A stretch of DNA of 64,000 nt, taken from contig JANVCC010000021.1 in the NCBI GenBank assembly GCA_025345505.1, forward strand, positions 33,226,893 to 33,290,892, read 5' to 3'. The first letter of the stretch is position 1. Every line of letters starts with the position of its first letter. The notes beneath the pieces are model-generated. The model did no database searches and was not told where the DNA came from. It saw nothing but the letters and a program-made list of their open reading frames with translations. The DNA comes from Todiramphus chloris collaris. Lineage: Eukaryota; Chordata; Aves; Coraciiformes; Alcedinidae. The translations under genes were made by a program, and so were the position numbers. Of this stretch, positions 1 to 11,720 are shown piece by piece.

Positions 1-400
1 CCTGGTGGGAGGGGTAACAAAGATCCTGCTCCCCCCCGGCCTGAGGCCAGGCATGCTCCTTGCAGATAAGGACGTTAACAATAGGAACAGATTTGTTCTT
101 TGAAAGTGGGAAGGTGTCCTTTCCTGAGTTAAATTCTTTGTTGTATGGCTGTGGCCACCCCACCCATGTGCCAGGTGGATAAAACTGACATTTTATTGGT
201 CAGTGTGTATCCACCACGGAAGAGTGCAAGTTCTGAGCTGTTCCTACAAGACATCACTGGAACCAAGGGTGGTAATAGCTCACTCTCTTTCCCCTTTTCT
301 TCTACTCTTATGAACTTCTTTAAGGAATTCGAGACCAATGCTTTCTGAACTACATATACCACTTCTTGTTTCCAATAAAATTAAATTGATCAGCCATTTG
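1..400 (+). mobile_element. LTR-like segment entering from the left edge (tentative)
   Basis: This stretch is clearly richer in G and C than the following DNA. It has the order expected of a retroviral LTR read on the plus strand: a GC-rich part, a TATA-like ATAAAA near 180, and an AATAAA signal near 375 followed by a T-rich end. The true start lies outside the window, and no terminal inverted dinucleotide or target duplication can be fixed. I do not recognise the family. It could equally be an old host 3' end or unrelated sequence, so treat it as a suggestion only. Confidence 0.28.
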
Positions 401-539
401 GCGTCATTTCTCCTTAATTTACTACAAGGTAATTTTTGAATTTTGCATGACTCTCTGTGCTACCCAGGGTAGGTAGCTCATCAATTTGATCATGACACCT
501 ACTAAGCCAAAATCATCCTTTCGATGAATAAACATCTAA

Positions 540-557
540 TTTTTTTTTTTTTTTTTT
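540..557. repeat. poly(T) run of 18
   Basis: An uninterrupted T run in AT-rich DNA. No retrocopy can be recognised on its right side, so it is treated as a simple repeat. Confidence 0.8.
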
Positions 558-1075
558 AGCATTGTTTCTATCCTTAGACATTTTATTCTTCATCATAAGG
601 GAAGACATGTTGCTAGCTTAGTGAAAATGTATTTGACAAACTATAGTTTACTCACTTGCCATGTCCCTCACATGTAAGATCATTGTGAATGGGGTTAATT
701 ATAAATTTATTTCTTAAATATATTGCCTGTTTGTTTCTGTCTTTTTAATCTCAAGTACATTCAGATACATATACTTAATTTTCAATATAGAGACAAGCAA
801 AAATAGCAGTCCTCAGACCCCGAATATATTTAAAAAATAACTTTATGCAGTAAGGAAAATAAAATCACACAACAACCAGCAAACCAAAGAAACAGTTGAG
901 TTTAACAGGAGAAAAACCTCACCACTTGAAAATTAAGCCTTTAGACATTTAGACCTAGAAACAACTAGCAAAAGTGCTGCAGCTATTGTTGAATGAATCT
1001 GTAATAATAAGGTAACCAGAAACTGGTCCCTCGGATAGCCAGAAAAAAACTGTACACAGAGCACCAGTAGGTCAA

Positions 1076-1580
1076 TGTGAGGAGTGACACAGTGAAAAAT
1101 CAGTAACTGAAGTTATTAAGCAGCCATTCTTTATTATAGTGCGGGGCACATGGAGGATCTCTCCTCCTAACATGAGCACAGGGGTTCATAAACAATCAAT
1201 TCTAATAGAGACATTCATACATATGCATCACATTTCCCATAAACCTATTGAATAGAATTATATTCAGTAGAATTCTAAGAAACCAATATCATAACTCTCC
1301 GCCCACTATCGCATGCGTACATTCATGTGGTAGTGGGCTCTTGTTGTCCTCTGGTGTCTCTGGGAGGAAGAACAAAGTCTTCCTCATCTTTGCACTTTTC
1401 ACCTTGTTGGTTTTTGGCTTGCCTTACAATCCTATATCGGTTCAGACTTGTTTGGTCATTTCTTGGACTACGTTTCTAAAGACTACATTGTTTTTGTGGT
1501 TTCAAACATATTATCTTGCGAAGTCCTAAGGCCCTGGTTCTCTTGCCAGTGTTGAAATGTGCCACATAACCAGACAAAAT
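1076..1580 (-). mobile_element. ERVK-like solo LTR, fossil
   Basis: Read on the minus strand this resembles avian class II (ERVK) LTRs: an upstream part with CCTCTGG-rich text (about 1350-1380), a GC-rich core near 1300-1320 containing CGCATGCG, and an AATAAA signal (reverse complement at about 1130-1135) followed by a short U5-like tail ending near 1076 with TG...CA polarity. The outer end near 1580 is uncertain and no target duplication was found. No internal retroviral genes follow on either side, so it is called a solo LTR. Short frames crossing it are not genes. The family call is from memory of avian ERVK LTRs. Confidence 0.6.
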
Positions 1581-4500
1581 ATAAGCACATGAAATAAGTA
1601 CATATCAGAGAGAAAACTGAAGTTTAATCTGAAAAAGTAGGTAGAAGATATCAAAAGTACAAATTCATTTAAACTTCTGCATATCTGTTGCTGGGTGCTA
1701 TATATATATTCCTTTCATCAGAAGACTGAATTTTCTGTGGAAAGGAACAAGAAACTGGAATATGTTTTTGTAGGTGTCATACAATAGTCTTTCTGCACAT
1801 GTATCAAATGTATGTCTTAGTGAAAACCTGTGATTCTCTGCATCAAAGCTTGTTTCAGCTGGCAGAAGGATTTTATTATCCGATAACAATAATCTCATTC
1901 TATCACTAAAACTTAGATTGACCAACGTCAAGTGGTTGGATTTTCTTCAGGTTCTGCTATAATTATTTCTGTAAGAAAATTATTCATACTTACAGGTAAA
2001 GTGGATCAAATATCTGATATGTTTATTTCTTCAGTTCTCTTTACTATGAGCACTCTGGGAAGAAAAAAAAAAAAAAAAAAAGCCATCAAATTAGATACAG
2101 AAGAGTCATATATTTTCTTTCTTGTTTTCACTGCAGGAATGTATTTCTGAACATCTTCCTGAAAGGTGCTTGCACTTTTACTAAAGATAGTTACTGCCCA
2201 ACATTTGTATATTCAGATGATTTAAGTTTATCTATTTGACATTTTTATAGCTAGTAATAATAGGTGTTGGAGGAATACGTGGAAGTTTTAGCAATTAGAC
2301 AAGATAATAACAAGTTGTCTTTATTTTCTTCAACTTTAGATGCTGTGGTCGATAGCTAAACTAGTGACTTTAGGCTCCCCTTACTGTCAATGGAGACTAA
2401 TAGAATGTGATTTCTATCTATACCTTATTGTAGGAGTTTACAATTACATGAATAGCCTTTGAATAGTATATATTTCTCTACACTGACTGTGTAGAAGTAC
2501 CGGGATAACTAGCTTATATATAGATGGTGACATAGTAGACATCTGCATTTAGTCAAATTATTATCAGTCATGAAAAAGAAAGGTCTTGCACCAATGAATT
2601 TACTATCTAAATAAGAAAGGAAGAAATGGAGATTCATAAAAATGAAATATTTTGCACAGAATCAGAACCTAAAATTAATATCTCCTTAGTTCTTCTAAAA
2701 TATTTTAAACAGAAGACTGTATGTGCTTCAATTTTCAGTATGCAGCTAGTTTTTTCAAAGCTCTTCTATTTAGCACCCTGGAAAGGTCCTCATACTACAC
2801 TGCTATGTTGATGACAGTTTATGTTTTCTTTTCTAACTTATTTCCATTGTACTAAAAATGCTGTTTGAGTCACTTCTACATAGAGAACTCATAAAAAATT
2901 GAAAGGCTTCAATAATTTTAAATCATTCTACACTGCACATAGAGATTTGAATTTCAGTGCTAATTTTTTTATTAGCACTTTAATTTGGAAGGTACTAGGC
3001 TTCTACAAGATTTAAAATTATTGGAGCATTTCAAATTTTTATAAGCTTTCCACTAAAGATGTGACTATGGTTCTGGGCTTGTAAAGTGTAGCACAATTTA
3101 AATTTAATCTAAATTATTTAAGTGCTTCAGACTTCAGGGAGATTTTCAATCTTTCAAACTGGGATTCATGTTCAGAGACTAAAGCAATCTTATAATAAGC
3201 ACTTTCATCATTTCAAAGACCTGCGGGCAGCATTCAGAACAGGCCTTTTTTATTGTCAGTTTGTTAATTTAAATTATTTGTTTTCATCTCCAGTGCATGG
3301 AGAGGAAACAAGTAAAATAAGAGCATGAAGGAAAGACACTGTTTCCTCTAGGAAGTTTAAGATAACAATGAGCTTTTCTGTTTAGACAGATGGTGAAGTA
3401 ATGTGAAGAACACTATTTTGCAATGTACATTTGAAACCTACTATAAGATTTTATGATCTATAGTCTCACCCATGCCCATGGGTGTTAAATGTCCTCATTA
3501 TTTTAAAAGATCAAAGACGTGTAACATGCATTTTCACTCTTGCTGAAGACTTCATTTCACCTAGAGAGGAACCAATATGTGTTTAATTGCATTTTGTTTA
3601 GTTTTAGTCTAATATGAACATAATAGTGTCCTGTAAAATCAAAAGGTGCTATGTCATTTCTATATCCATCTTTGACCTACAATTAACAACATCTTATGGC
3701 ATTGAATACATGGATTTTAGATTTATACAGTCCTGTGAAGCAAAATTTCAAAGACCATTACTGAGTTCCTGAGGAAAAATTCTGCCAGCATCACTGTTAA
3801 TTTTGGAACTGAAATGTCTCCACCCATTCAACACATGAACATAAGTAATTCTATTGTTTTTTTCCATCATTCTGACAGTTATTTTTCTATTACAGGAAGA
3901 TCATTTGCCATTCAGATTGCTCAGAGTAATCTCATTCCTTTTTCATGGTACTATAAAAATTGTGAAGGCACTGAGCAGTTGTTGTAAAGTTATTATTGAA
4001 AGGTGTCAACATCGCTAATTTTGCAGCTTTCAGATTCAGTATGAGCAAATGTTATATTAAATCTTTGATACATATGTTTATTAAGGTGTGCCAAGAGCTG
4101 TTGAGAAGTGGACAGCTGCAATAGTGAAGCATTTGCTATAAACTCATGAACTAGATCACACACATGGGAGAGAGACCTCTTTGATCTTCTGGTCTGATGG
4201 GTCAGATACAACCAGCTAGTAAAGAGTAATGTAACTTGTATCACACTAATCTAGAAAAAGCTTTAGAGATACATTGTTTGAGCAACAAAGGAATTAGAAG
4301 ATCTTAGATGATTCTTCTGAGGTGAAATAATTAGGTGACAAAGGTCTGTCATAATAATAATGACATCATTTTGTTTCATAAAAGAGCAGTAGTCTTCTGT
4401 TTGGATAGTAGAAGCTTATTGTAGATTTCCAGGTAAAGCCTATGTAGCACTTACCTGGTCCAGTTGTACGTATGACACAGAGAAAAGGACTACAACAAAG

Positions 4501-5130
4501 AAACTGTTGATCATGCAGAGTGGAAGTTAGTAACTGGTAACAGACAATAGATTCCCAGTCCCTCTCCATTAATGATACGAAAGGAAAAAGAAAGAAACAA
4601 AATATATTGACTTCTGGTGGAGTGTGATTTGTTCTTGTCTTTGCAGGCTTGAGGGACAGATTCGCTGATTTACTGTTAGTACTCTTGTGCATAAAGTAGT
4701 AATGAATTTGGTTTAATGACAAAGACTAAATTGGGTTTACAGCTGTGTTCTGTTCTTAGCATGTTATAAACCATCTGGAGAATACTACTAAATCTCACCT
4801 GCAGAATCAAAGCCAAGTTCTGAGCTGATTCAAATTTAATTTTGTCTAGTAATGTCTGTTTATATCATCATCAGTATGTATCAGCATCTCCATTCAGTCA
4901 TTGTTTTGATTGAAATATACTTAAATGAGGACAAGATGGCAAACTGACAATTATTCAATACTAGTTGTTGTAAGAAATATGCAACAAAAATAATTGAAAA
5001 ATAACCAAAATTTCCCAAAAAATCCACATAATTAGGGACGGACGCTGTCCCAGAGTTCCTGCACTGTCTATGCCTCATGGATCATTAATGATATCTGTAG
5101 CCAAACTGAATGTAGCATTTTAATCACAGG
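1581..5130. other. AT-rich stretch, no gene recognised
   Basis: I see no exon, RNA gene or classifiable repeat here. There is a poly(A) run of 19 at about 2063-2081. The longest open frame is about 118 codons on the minus strand near 4366-4722, is of ordinary composition, and shows no motif. Confidence 0.6.
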
Positions 5131-5680
5131 TGTCAACTAAGCTCCACACAGCTGCTCTCTCACTCATGCCCTAGTGGAATGGGAGAATCAGAAGGGTATC
5201 AATGAGAAAACTCAAAGACAGTTTAATCAGTAAAGCAAAAGTCATGCATGCAAGCAAAGCAAAACAAGAAATTCATTCACCACTTCCCATTGCTGGGTGG
5301 ATTTCAGTCATCTCTAGGAAAGCAGGGTTTTGTCACACCTAATGGTTACTTGGGATGACAAAATACCTTAATCCGAACATCACCCCCTGGCTCCTTCCAA
5401 CCCCTCCCCCCCAGCATAACATCATATGGCATAAAATATCATTTTGGTCAGTTGGGGTCAGCTGTCCCAGCTGTGTCTGCTCCTAAATTGTGCACTCTCA
5501 GTCTGCTCTCTGGTGGGGTGGTATGAGAAGCAAAAAAAGCCTTGAGTCTGTGAAAGCACTGCTCAGCAAAAACTAAAACACCCATGTGTTACCAGTGCTG
5601 CCTCCTGCACAAATCCAACACATAGCCCCATGCTAGCTACTATGAAGAAAAGTAACTCCATCCCAGGCAAAACCAGTAGA
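5131..5680 (-). mobile_element. Solo LTR, 'family 1' (ERVL-like), fossil
   Basis: The plus-strand text starts TGTCAACTAAGC and ends near AAACCAGTAGA, about 550 bp. On the minus strand it follows the order of a common avian LTR: a start close to TGTTACTGG, the phrase around GGGACAGCTGACCCCAAC (complement of about 5450-5475), and a GATTAAACTGTC-like signal region near 5220. Three other copies in this window share this order (35271-36620, 37636-37795, 50295-50757). The ends are worn and no target duplication is visible. It is assigned to the ERVL-like class by resemblance and by the 5-bp near-duplication seen around the 50.3-kb copy. Confidence 0.7.
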
Positions 5681-8547
5681 GTGAAATAAAGGGATTTTAT
5701 GAGGCATCAAAAATGTATCTGTAAGGGGTTTCAGTATATCTGAGATAAAGAACAAAAACAAGTGTTTAAAATAAAAGGCAGAGAGAATAAGACAGAAGCT
5801 GAGAATAAAAGTTTGGTAATTTATCCAAAAAGCAGCTGGAATCTATGCTACATGTTCACTTGAAGAAATGGAATACAGATTTTTTTCAGGATTCTAATAA
5901 GATCATGAAAGTCACGATAAGCTGAAAAAACCTCCAAAAAAAAAAAAAAAAACAAAAAAAAACCAAACAAACCACGTCCTTCTTGCCAAGCATCTTCTCT
6001 GTTTATAGGAAGGAACTAAGAATGAGGAGGTAGAAAAAAAGTCCTATTCCATTACGCTATCAATCTTATTGTCAAAGGGTACTGCTTGATGTCATGTTTT
6101 TCCTACAAACATGAACTTCTCCCCATATTCCATCTTGGTTTGTTTCATGTTAGCCAGAGGACGAAGTTTACAGCTGCCATAGCTGTGGTGAGAAGTGATG
6201 AAATAATGCAGATTACCTATGTATGTATGCATGTAAAAAAGAGTTAGTATATGTACAAAATATTATTAATTTCTACATTTATTAATAAGTCTTGCCCATT
6301 ATAGTTTGAAGGATGACTAGTTATTTTTTTCTTATTCACGTTTGTATCAATTTTTTTTTTTTTGTCCTTGATTTCTATTCACAAATACAGTCACTGTTTT
6401 AGGTGAATGTATAGCACTTTGTTGTACAAATTCCTGTTTGACTGCTTTTGTGAAGAAAAAGTACCTCTTTGACTAAACAGATATTGTAATCAAGAAATTA
6501 ATACCTTGTATAAAGCTTCCATTGAATAAATATTTCTCATATTATTATGTAGCAGATAAATTGTTTGGGTATCAGTTTTCATTTTTAAATAAAATGGATA
6601 CTTAAGAGGATTCTTTTGGGGTTATTTTTTTGTTTGTTTTGGTTGTTTTTTTTTTTTTTTTGAGGGGAAAAAAATGCCAAATAAGAAATATATAGAAATA
6701 TTTGCTTGATTTTTCACAAAAGCAGAAATAAATTAATTTTCACTTAATTTGATTAAAAAGAAACAAACAACAAAAAATTCTACTAGATCAAGGAGAGAAA
6801 ATAATGGGGAATATTTCCCAGACATTTCATTAAACAGCTTTTTACTGCTATAGGAAATGTCCTTCCTAAAGTCTGATTATCTATTACTCAGTCAAGAAAA
6901 ATTACAAATGCAGTCAACATTCATTGCAGTAACTGAAAATTTCAATCAACAATAAACTCAGTATGATAAATACAGCACAAGCAGATCTATATAGCCTTGT
7001 AATACACACTCTAAAAATATTTACCTACTGTTATAATTTCACTTTTCTACCCGTTTAAAATTCTTTATATTTATTAATTCATCCTTCCTGATACTTCTGC
7101 TATGTTTTTTTCTGAACTTCCAGTAATACTATAAAAACTAGAATGTACTACAGTACAGTAACAGCAGATTCTCTCAGAGAGAAAGTTCTGCTGCATAGAC
7201 TTGACAATATCTCAGGCTTTTACTTCTGAATCCTATTGTAACTGTTGTAATGCTAAACTTACAAATATTGTCTAGGAATTATCAGTACAAACTATTATCC
7301 AAGCAATCTCCATTTTGGTTTTCCTTTATTTCCATAATTCTTTCAGTCCTGAGATTTTTTTTTCTTGATAAAGCATTTTTAATTTTAATAATAAAATTTT
7401 AAAATCTATTAGAAATTTATAATTTTGTTTTTCTGCTTTATAGAATGATTTAAATCTCTAATTCCAAAATTTCTCAAGCACTGGACCTCTGTATACTACT
7501 ACTCCATGCAGCCACAACTCCAGTTTTCCATTTGGCTATTTAATATGACATTAAAATTACTGCAGTTTTCTGGTCCATAGCTCTGCCTTGGACAATCTAA
7601 CCAGCTATTTGTCTCCCTGCAATTTACTTGACAAGGTGGGAGATCTTCAGCAGGAAGCTGTAAAACTGCAGTACTTCTTGTCTTCAATAAAGAAACCATC
7701 CCTCTGCAATAATAGCTTTACAATTCTTCTATAACAAAGTCACTATGCTTCATAGTCCCAGTAAGTCAACTTTAGAAGACACTACCTCCAAACATCCTGT
7801 GCTCCCCAAGTGTATTTGCCTGATATGACATATGATATATCAAGAACTATAACAAGCTACACTCTTTTTTTCCGTATAAGCAATAGCTAGTAGGTCATGT
7901 AATCTCCACTGAAGAGTACCAAGTGCACTCCTGAGCACTGTTACTCTATTGATTAAACACACATATAGCTAAATGCTTAAAATTGTTTAATTTTTTTCCT
8001 ATCATGACTGGTTTTCTGCTCCCCAGCAATCTCCCAGACAATTTCTATTAAATGGCTGTGAGTTAGCATGGGTCACAGGCCATTCTCAAAAGGCAAATTA
8101 GGGGAGCCCATACTTTCTATAGAGTCAATAAGAATTTAATAGCATGGATACCAGATGTTCAGAGTCAGATGATGTGATTCAGAGAATGGAACTGGCATTT
8201 TTAATATATTGGTTTAATTTGTTTCCAAGTCCCTCCAGTGTTGTTTGGGCTTTTCTTAACTGTTTGAAATGTGGTTTTTAACTTATACGTTACAAAAAAA
8301 TATGCATCAACCTCCTTTACAAAACTAAAGATTTTTATTTGTAGGGAAAACTAAGTTTTTAGTCAGGATTACTGCCCAACCATATGTCCAACCATTGTTT
8401 TCATTGTTCATAAATTATATGTTTACTACTTTCCAGGTGACAAAAATGTCCAGTAATACCTACAGGACATCAATGTTCTTAATATACCTTGGCAGGTTAA
8501 ACATTCTATGTGAGAAGTGTTAAAATCTAGTATTGTCATTATATATC
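5681..8547. other. AT-rich stretch with A/T runs, no gene recognised
   Basis: It contains poly(A) runs around 5936-5962 and a poly(T) run at 6646-6661. No coding motif or recognisable repeat family was found; the open frames are all short. Confidence 0.6.
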
Positions 8548-10440
8548 AAGTTCATGGATTACAGGAAACCCTTGGAGGAACTTGTATGACTGTAACCTCA
8601 GAAGAAAAGAAGGAAAATATAATGAAAACTATGATATAGTTGCCATCATGGAAATATGGTGCGATGATTCATACAACTGGAGTGCTGCATTGGATGCCTA
8701 TAAGCTCTCCAGAAGGTACAGGCCAGGAAGGAGAGGCAGTGGAGTACCCCTGTATGTTAAAGTGATGGTGACCATAGGGCTGAGAGTCTATGGATAAGAA
8801 TCACAGGGAAGATGAACAAGGCAGATATCATGGTGGAAGTCTGTTATAGACAACCCAGCCAGGATCAAGAAACAGGAAATATTCTGTAAGCAGCTGGGAG
8901 AAGTCTCACAGTCTCTACCACTTTTTGTCAGGGGAGACTTCAACTTACCAGATGTCTGCTGGAAATACAGTACAGCAGAGAGGAAACAATACAAGAGGTT
9001 CCTGGAGTGTGTGGAAGATAATTCCCAACACAGCTGGTGAGAAAGACAGCTCCCTGCTGGACCCATTGATCAGAAACTGATAACTTGTGGATGATGTGAA
9101 GGTCTGATACCATCTCAGGCATAGCAGTCCTACAATGATAGAGCTTTCAGTTCTTGGGGAAGCAAGGAGGGGGGTCAATAGAACTGCCACCTTAGACTTC
9201 CAGAGCGCAGAATTTGACCTGTTTAAGAGGCTGTCTGAGAGTCCCTTGGGAGTCAGTTCTGAAGGGCAAAGGCATCCAGGAAGGCTGGATATTCTTCAAG
9301 AGAGAAATCTCAAAGTCACAGGATCAGTCTGTCTTGGTGTAATGTAAGATGAACCAGCAGTGAAGAATCTGGTCTGTCTGAACACATAGCTTTGGCTGGA
9401 AGTCAGGAAGAAAAGGAAAGTTAATGGCCTATGGAAAAATGCACAGGAAACTCAGGAACACTATGAAGATTCTGTGAGGCTATGCAGGGAGAAAATTAGA
9501 AAGGCCAAAGCCCAGCTAGAACTTAATCTGGCTACTGTCATAAAAGACAATAAAAAAAAAAAAAGTTTCTATAAATACATTTGCAACAAAAGGAGGGCTG
9601 AGGAGAGTCGTCATCCTTTATTGGATGCATGGGGAAATATAGCGACCAAGAATGAGGAATAGGCTGAGGTACTGAATGCCTTCTTTGCCCCAGTCTTTAA
9701 TAGTAAGACCAGTTGTCCTCTGATTGCCCAGCTCCCTGAGATGGAAGAAAAGGACAGGGAGCAGCATGAGGCCACCATAATACACAAATAAAATTGTCAG
9801 TGACCTGCTACACCACTTAAATGCACACAAGTCTATGTCACAGATGAGATCCAGACAAGGATACCAAGGGATCTGGTGGAAGTGCTCACAAGCTATTTTC
9901 AACCATTTAACAGTAGTCCTGGCTAAACAGGGAAGTTCCAGTAGACTGGGAGTTAGCAAATGTGATACCAACCTACGAGAAGGGACAGAAGGAGGATCTG
10001 GGGAACTACAAGCCTGTAAGTCTGACTTCAGTTTCAGGAAAGGTTATGGAAGAGATCATCTTGAGTGCTATCATATGAAACCCAACAAGAATAGGACAAC
10101 AGGATGAAACCCAGTAAGAACGGGTTTATGAAAGGAAGTCCTGCTTCACTAACCTGATCTACTTCTATGACATGGTGACCTGCTTAGTGGATGAGGGAAA
10201 GGCTGTGGTTGTTGTCTTCCTTGACATCACCTGGATTTATCCTTTGACACTTTTTTGAACATCACTCTCCTGGATAAACTGGCTGCTCATGGCTTGATGG
10301 CATATGCTTCACTGGATACAAAATTGTCTGGATGGTCAGGCTGAAAGAGTGGTGGTGAATGGAGTTAAATCCAGTTGACATCTGGTCACAAGTGGTGTCC
10401 CCCAGGGCTCAGTACTGAGTCCTGTTGTCTTTAATTTCCC
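8548..10440 (+). mobile_element. CR1 LINE, ORF2 endonuclease to mid-RT, 3' end missing
   Basis: This is a decayed copy of the CR1 ORF2 protein. Near 8615-8755 the frame reads NYDIVAIMEIWCDD, matching the CR1 endonuclease. At about 8933 it reads GDFNLPDVCWKYSTAERK, which includes the conserved GDFN catalytic box. Near 9150-9230 it reads GEARRGVNRTATLDF, and near 9474-9560 VRLCREKIRKAKAQLEL (the linker before the reverse transcriptase). Near 10000-10060 it reads YKPVSLTSVSGKVMEEI, and at 10394-10435 GVPQGSVLSPVVFN, an RT palm motif. Homology then stops. The pieces are in several frames with stops, so no protein can be made. An A run of about 12 sits inside at 9551. Loss of the 3' half is unusual, because CR1 copies normally lose their 5' end. 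Confidence 0.93.
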
Positions 10441-11339
10441 CCTTCTATATTTGTCTTCCTATATAATAACCTCATTAATATTTGATTAGTAGCAAATGTT
10501 AGTAAATCTTCATGTATGTTATGTTATTAATAGTGGTTTTAAAATTCGTGGTCCTAGGGAGGAGTACTATCCAATTCTGTATGGCTTGGAATCCCCAGAC
10601 AAGGTTTATGATACCAGAGAGGTTGGGAAGTACTATAATGCTAAACTTACTTAATCTTATCTCCACAATGCAAACCACAATTCTGGAGAAGATGTGTGCA
10701 ACAATCAACCAAAAGAAGACAAAGAGAAGACTGACTGAAAAAAATTAGTCTCTTCTGAGCTATGGTGTTTCTGATGTCCCTTTCCTCTGTGAAAAATAGT
10801 CAGAGTAGTGTAAAGCTCTCTAAATTTACACTTTTTAAAAATTATTTTTACAATATAAATAATGAAATTCATGTTTCATTAATTCAAAAGTATTTTGGAA
10901 GAATTTGCTTTATAGTCACACATTTTACCAGCTTCCATATACATCATATATCTGCAGCAGTTGTTTGTAAACTTATTACATTATAATTCAGAATTATTTT
11001 GTCACTATTATTATTTTGTCTTGGAAAACTCCATTCTTTAAAATTTAATTCTGTAAATCTAGGCTTAATATTTCTCTCTATTGCTCTTTAGATATCTAGG
11101 CCCAATGTTACAGGCATTTGTATGGATGAAATTTGGATATACTATTCTTATTAAACATTTGTCATTAGTGTCTATTCCTACACAGATGTATGGGAGGGAC
11201 ACTGACTATAAAGAGGAACTGAGAAGGAAAAGGAATAATAGGGTGCAGTGGATAAGCGGAAACATAGATACTGAAAAATGCATAAACTCATGTCAATCTA
11301 TGGAAGTTTCTCAATTACTGTCTCCATGACTTAACATTA
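10441..11339. other. AT-rich stretch, no gene recognised
   Basis: This follows the abrupt end of CR1 homology. Nothing coding or repetitive can be classified. Confidence 0.6.
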
Positions 11340-11720
11340 AATATCCTGGGAAGCTTCTTTCACCCTCACTGTCTTGGGAACATGTCCAGAAACTTGCCCA
11401 GCTCTTCAGCTGTTGTGGATTTGAGACTAGTTTCTTTCTTAAAGTCCAGCACCCTTATACCATTATGCTTTGTGAACGCATTAATTATTTCTCTAGATTC
11501 AGCTAGAGAATCAGATAGGAATCATTGTGTCTAAATCCACATTTCACTATCTTTTTCATATTTTCAATCAATTCCTCTCTATTTGCAAGGAGGTCAAGGA
11601 TGGATTCTTCTCTAGTTGGTGAATGGTTGTCTGTCTTTGGTTTCTAAGGTAATCCTTATAAAATGGCATCTTGTGATTCTAAGTACCTTGAAATTTGTTC
11701 CAGGAAATTTTAATTCCTGC
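11340..11720 (-). mobile_element. Very old CR1-like LINE fragment
   Basis: Read on the minus strand, about 11645 to 11510 encodes PTREESILDLLANREELIE, which resembles the conserved CR1 block PTR..ALLDLL.TNREELV just after the endonuclease. A second frame near 11510-11380 reads RVLDFKKETSLKSTTAEE, like the following TLDF block. Similarity is low and there are stops, as expected for an ancient copy. The ends are approximate. Chance resemblance cannot be excluded without an alignment. Confidence 0.5.

Noticed and set aside
9618-9971. 117-codon minus frame
   Set aside because: Antisense of the CR1 linker. The same text recurs on the plus strand at 19512-19724 because that CR1 copy is inverted.
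10540-10660. Text resembling the end of an hAT-type DNA transposon
   Set aside because: Only a few words look similar; no terminal inverted repeats or 8-bp duplication could be found.
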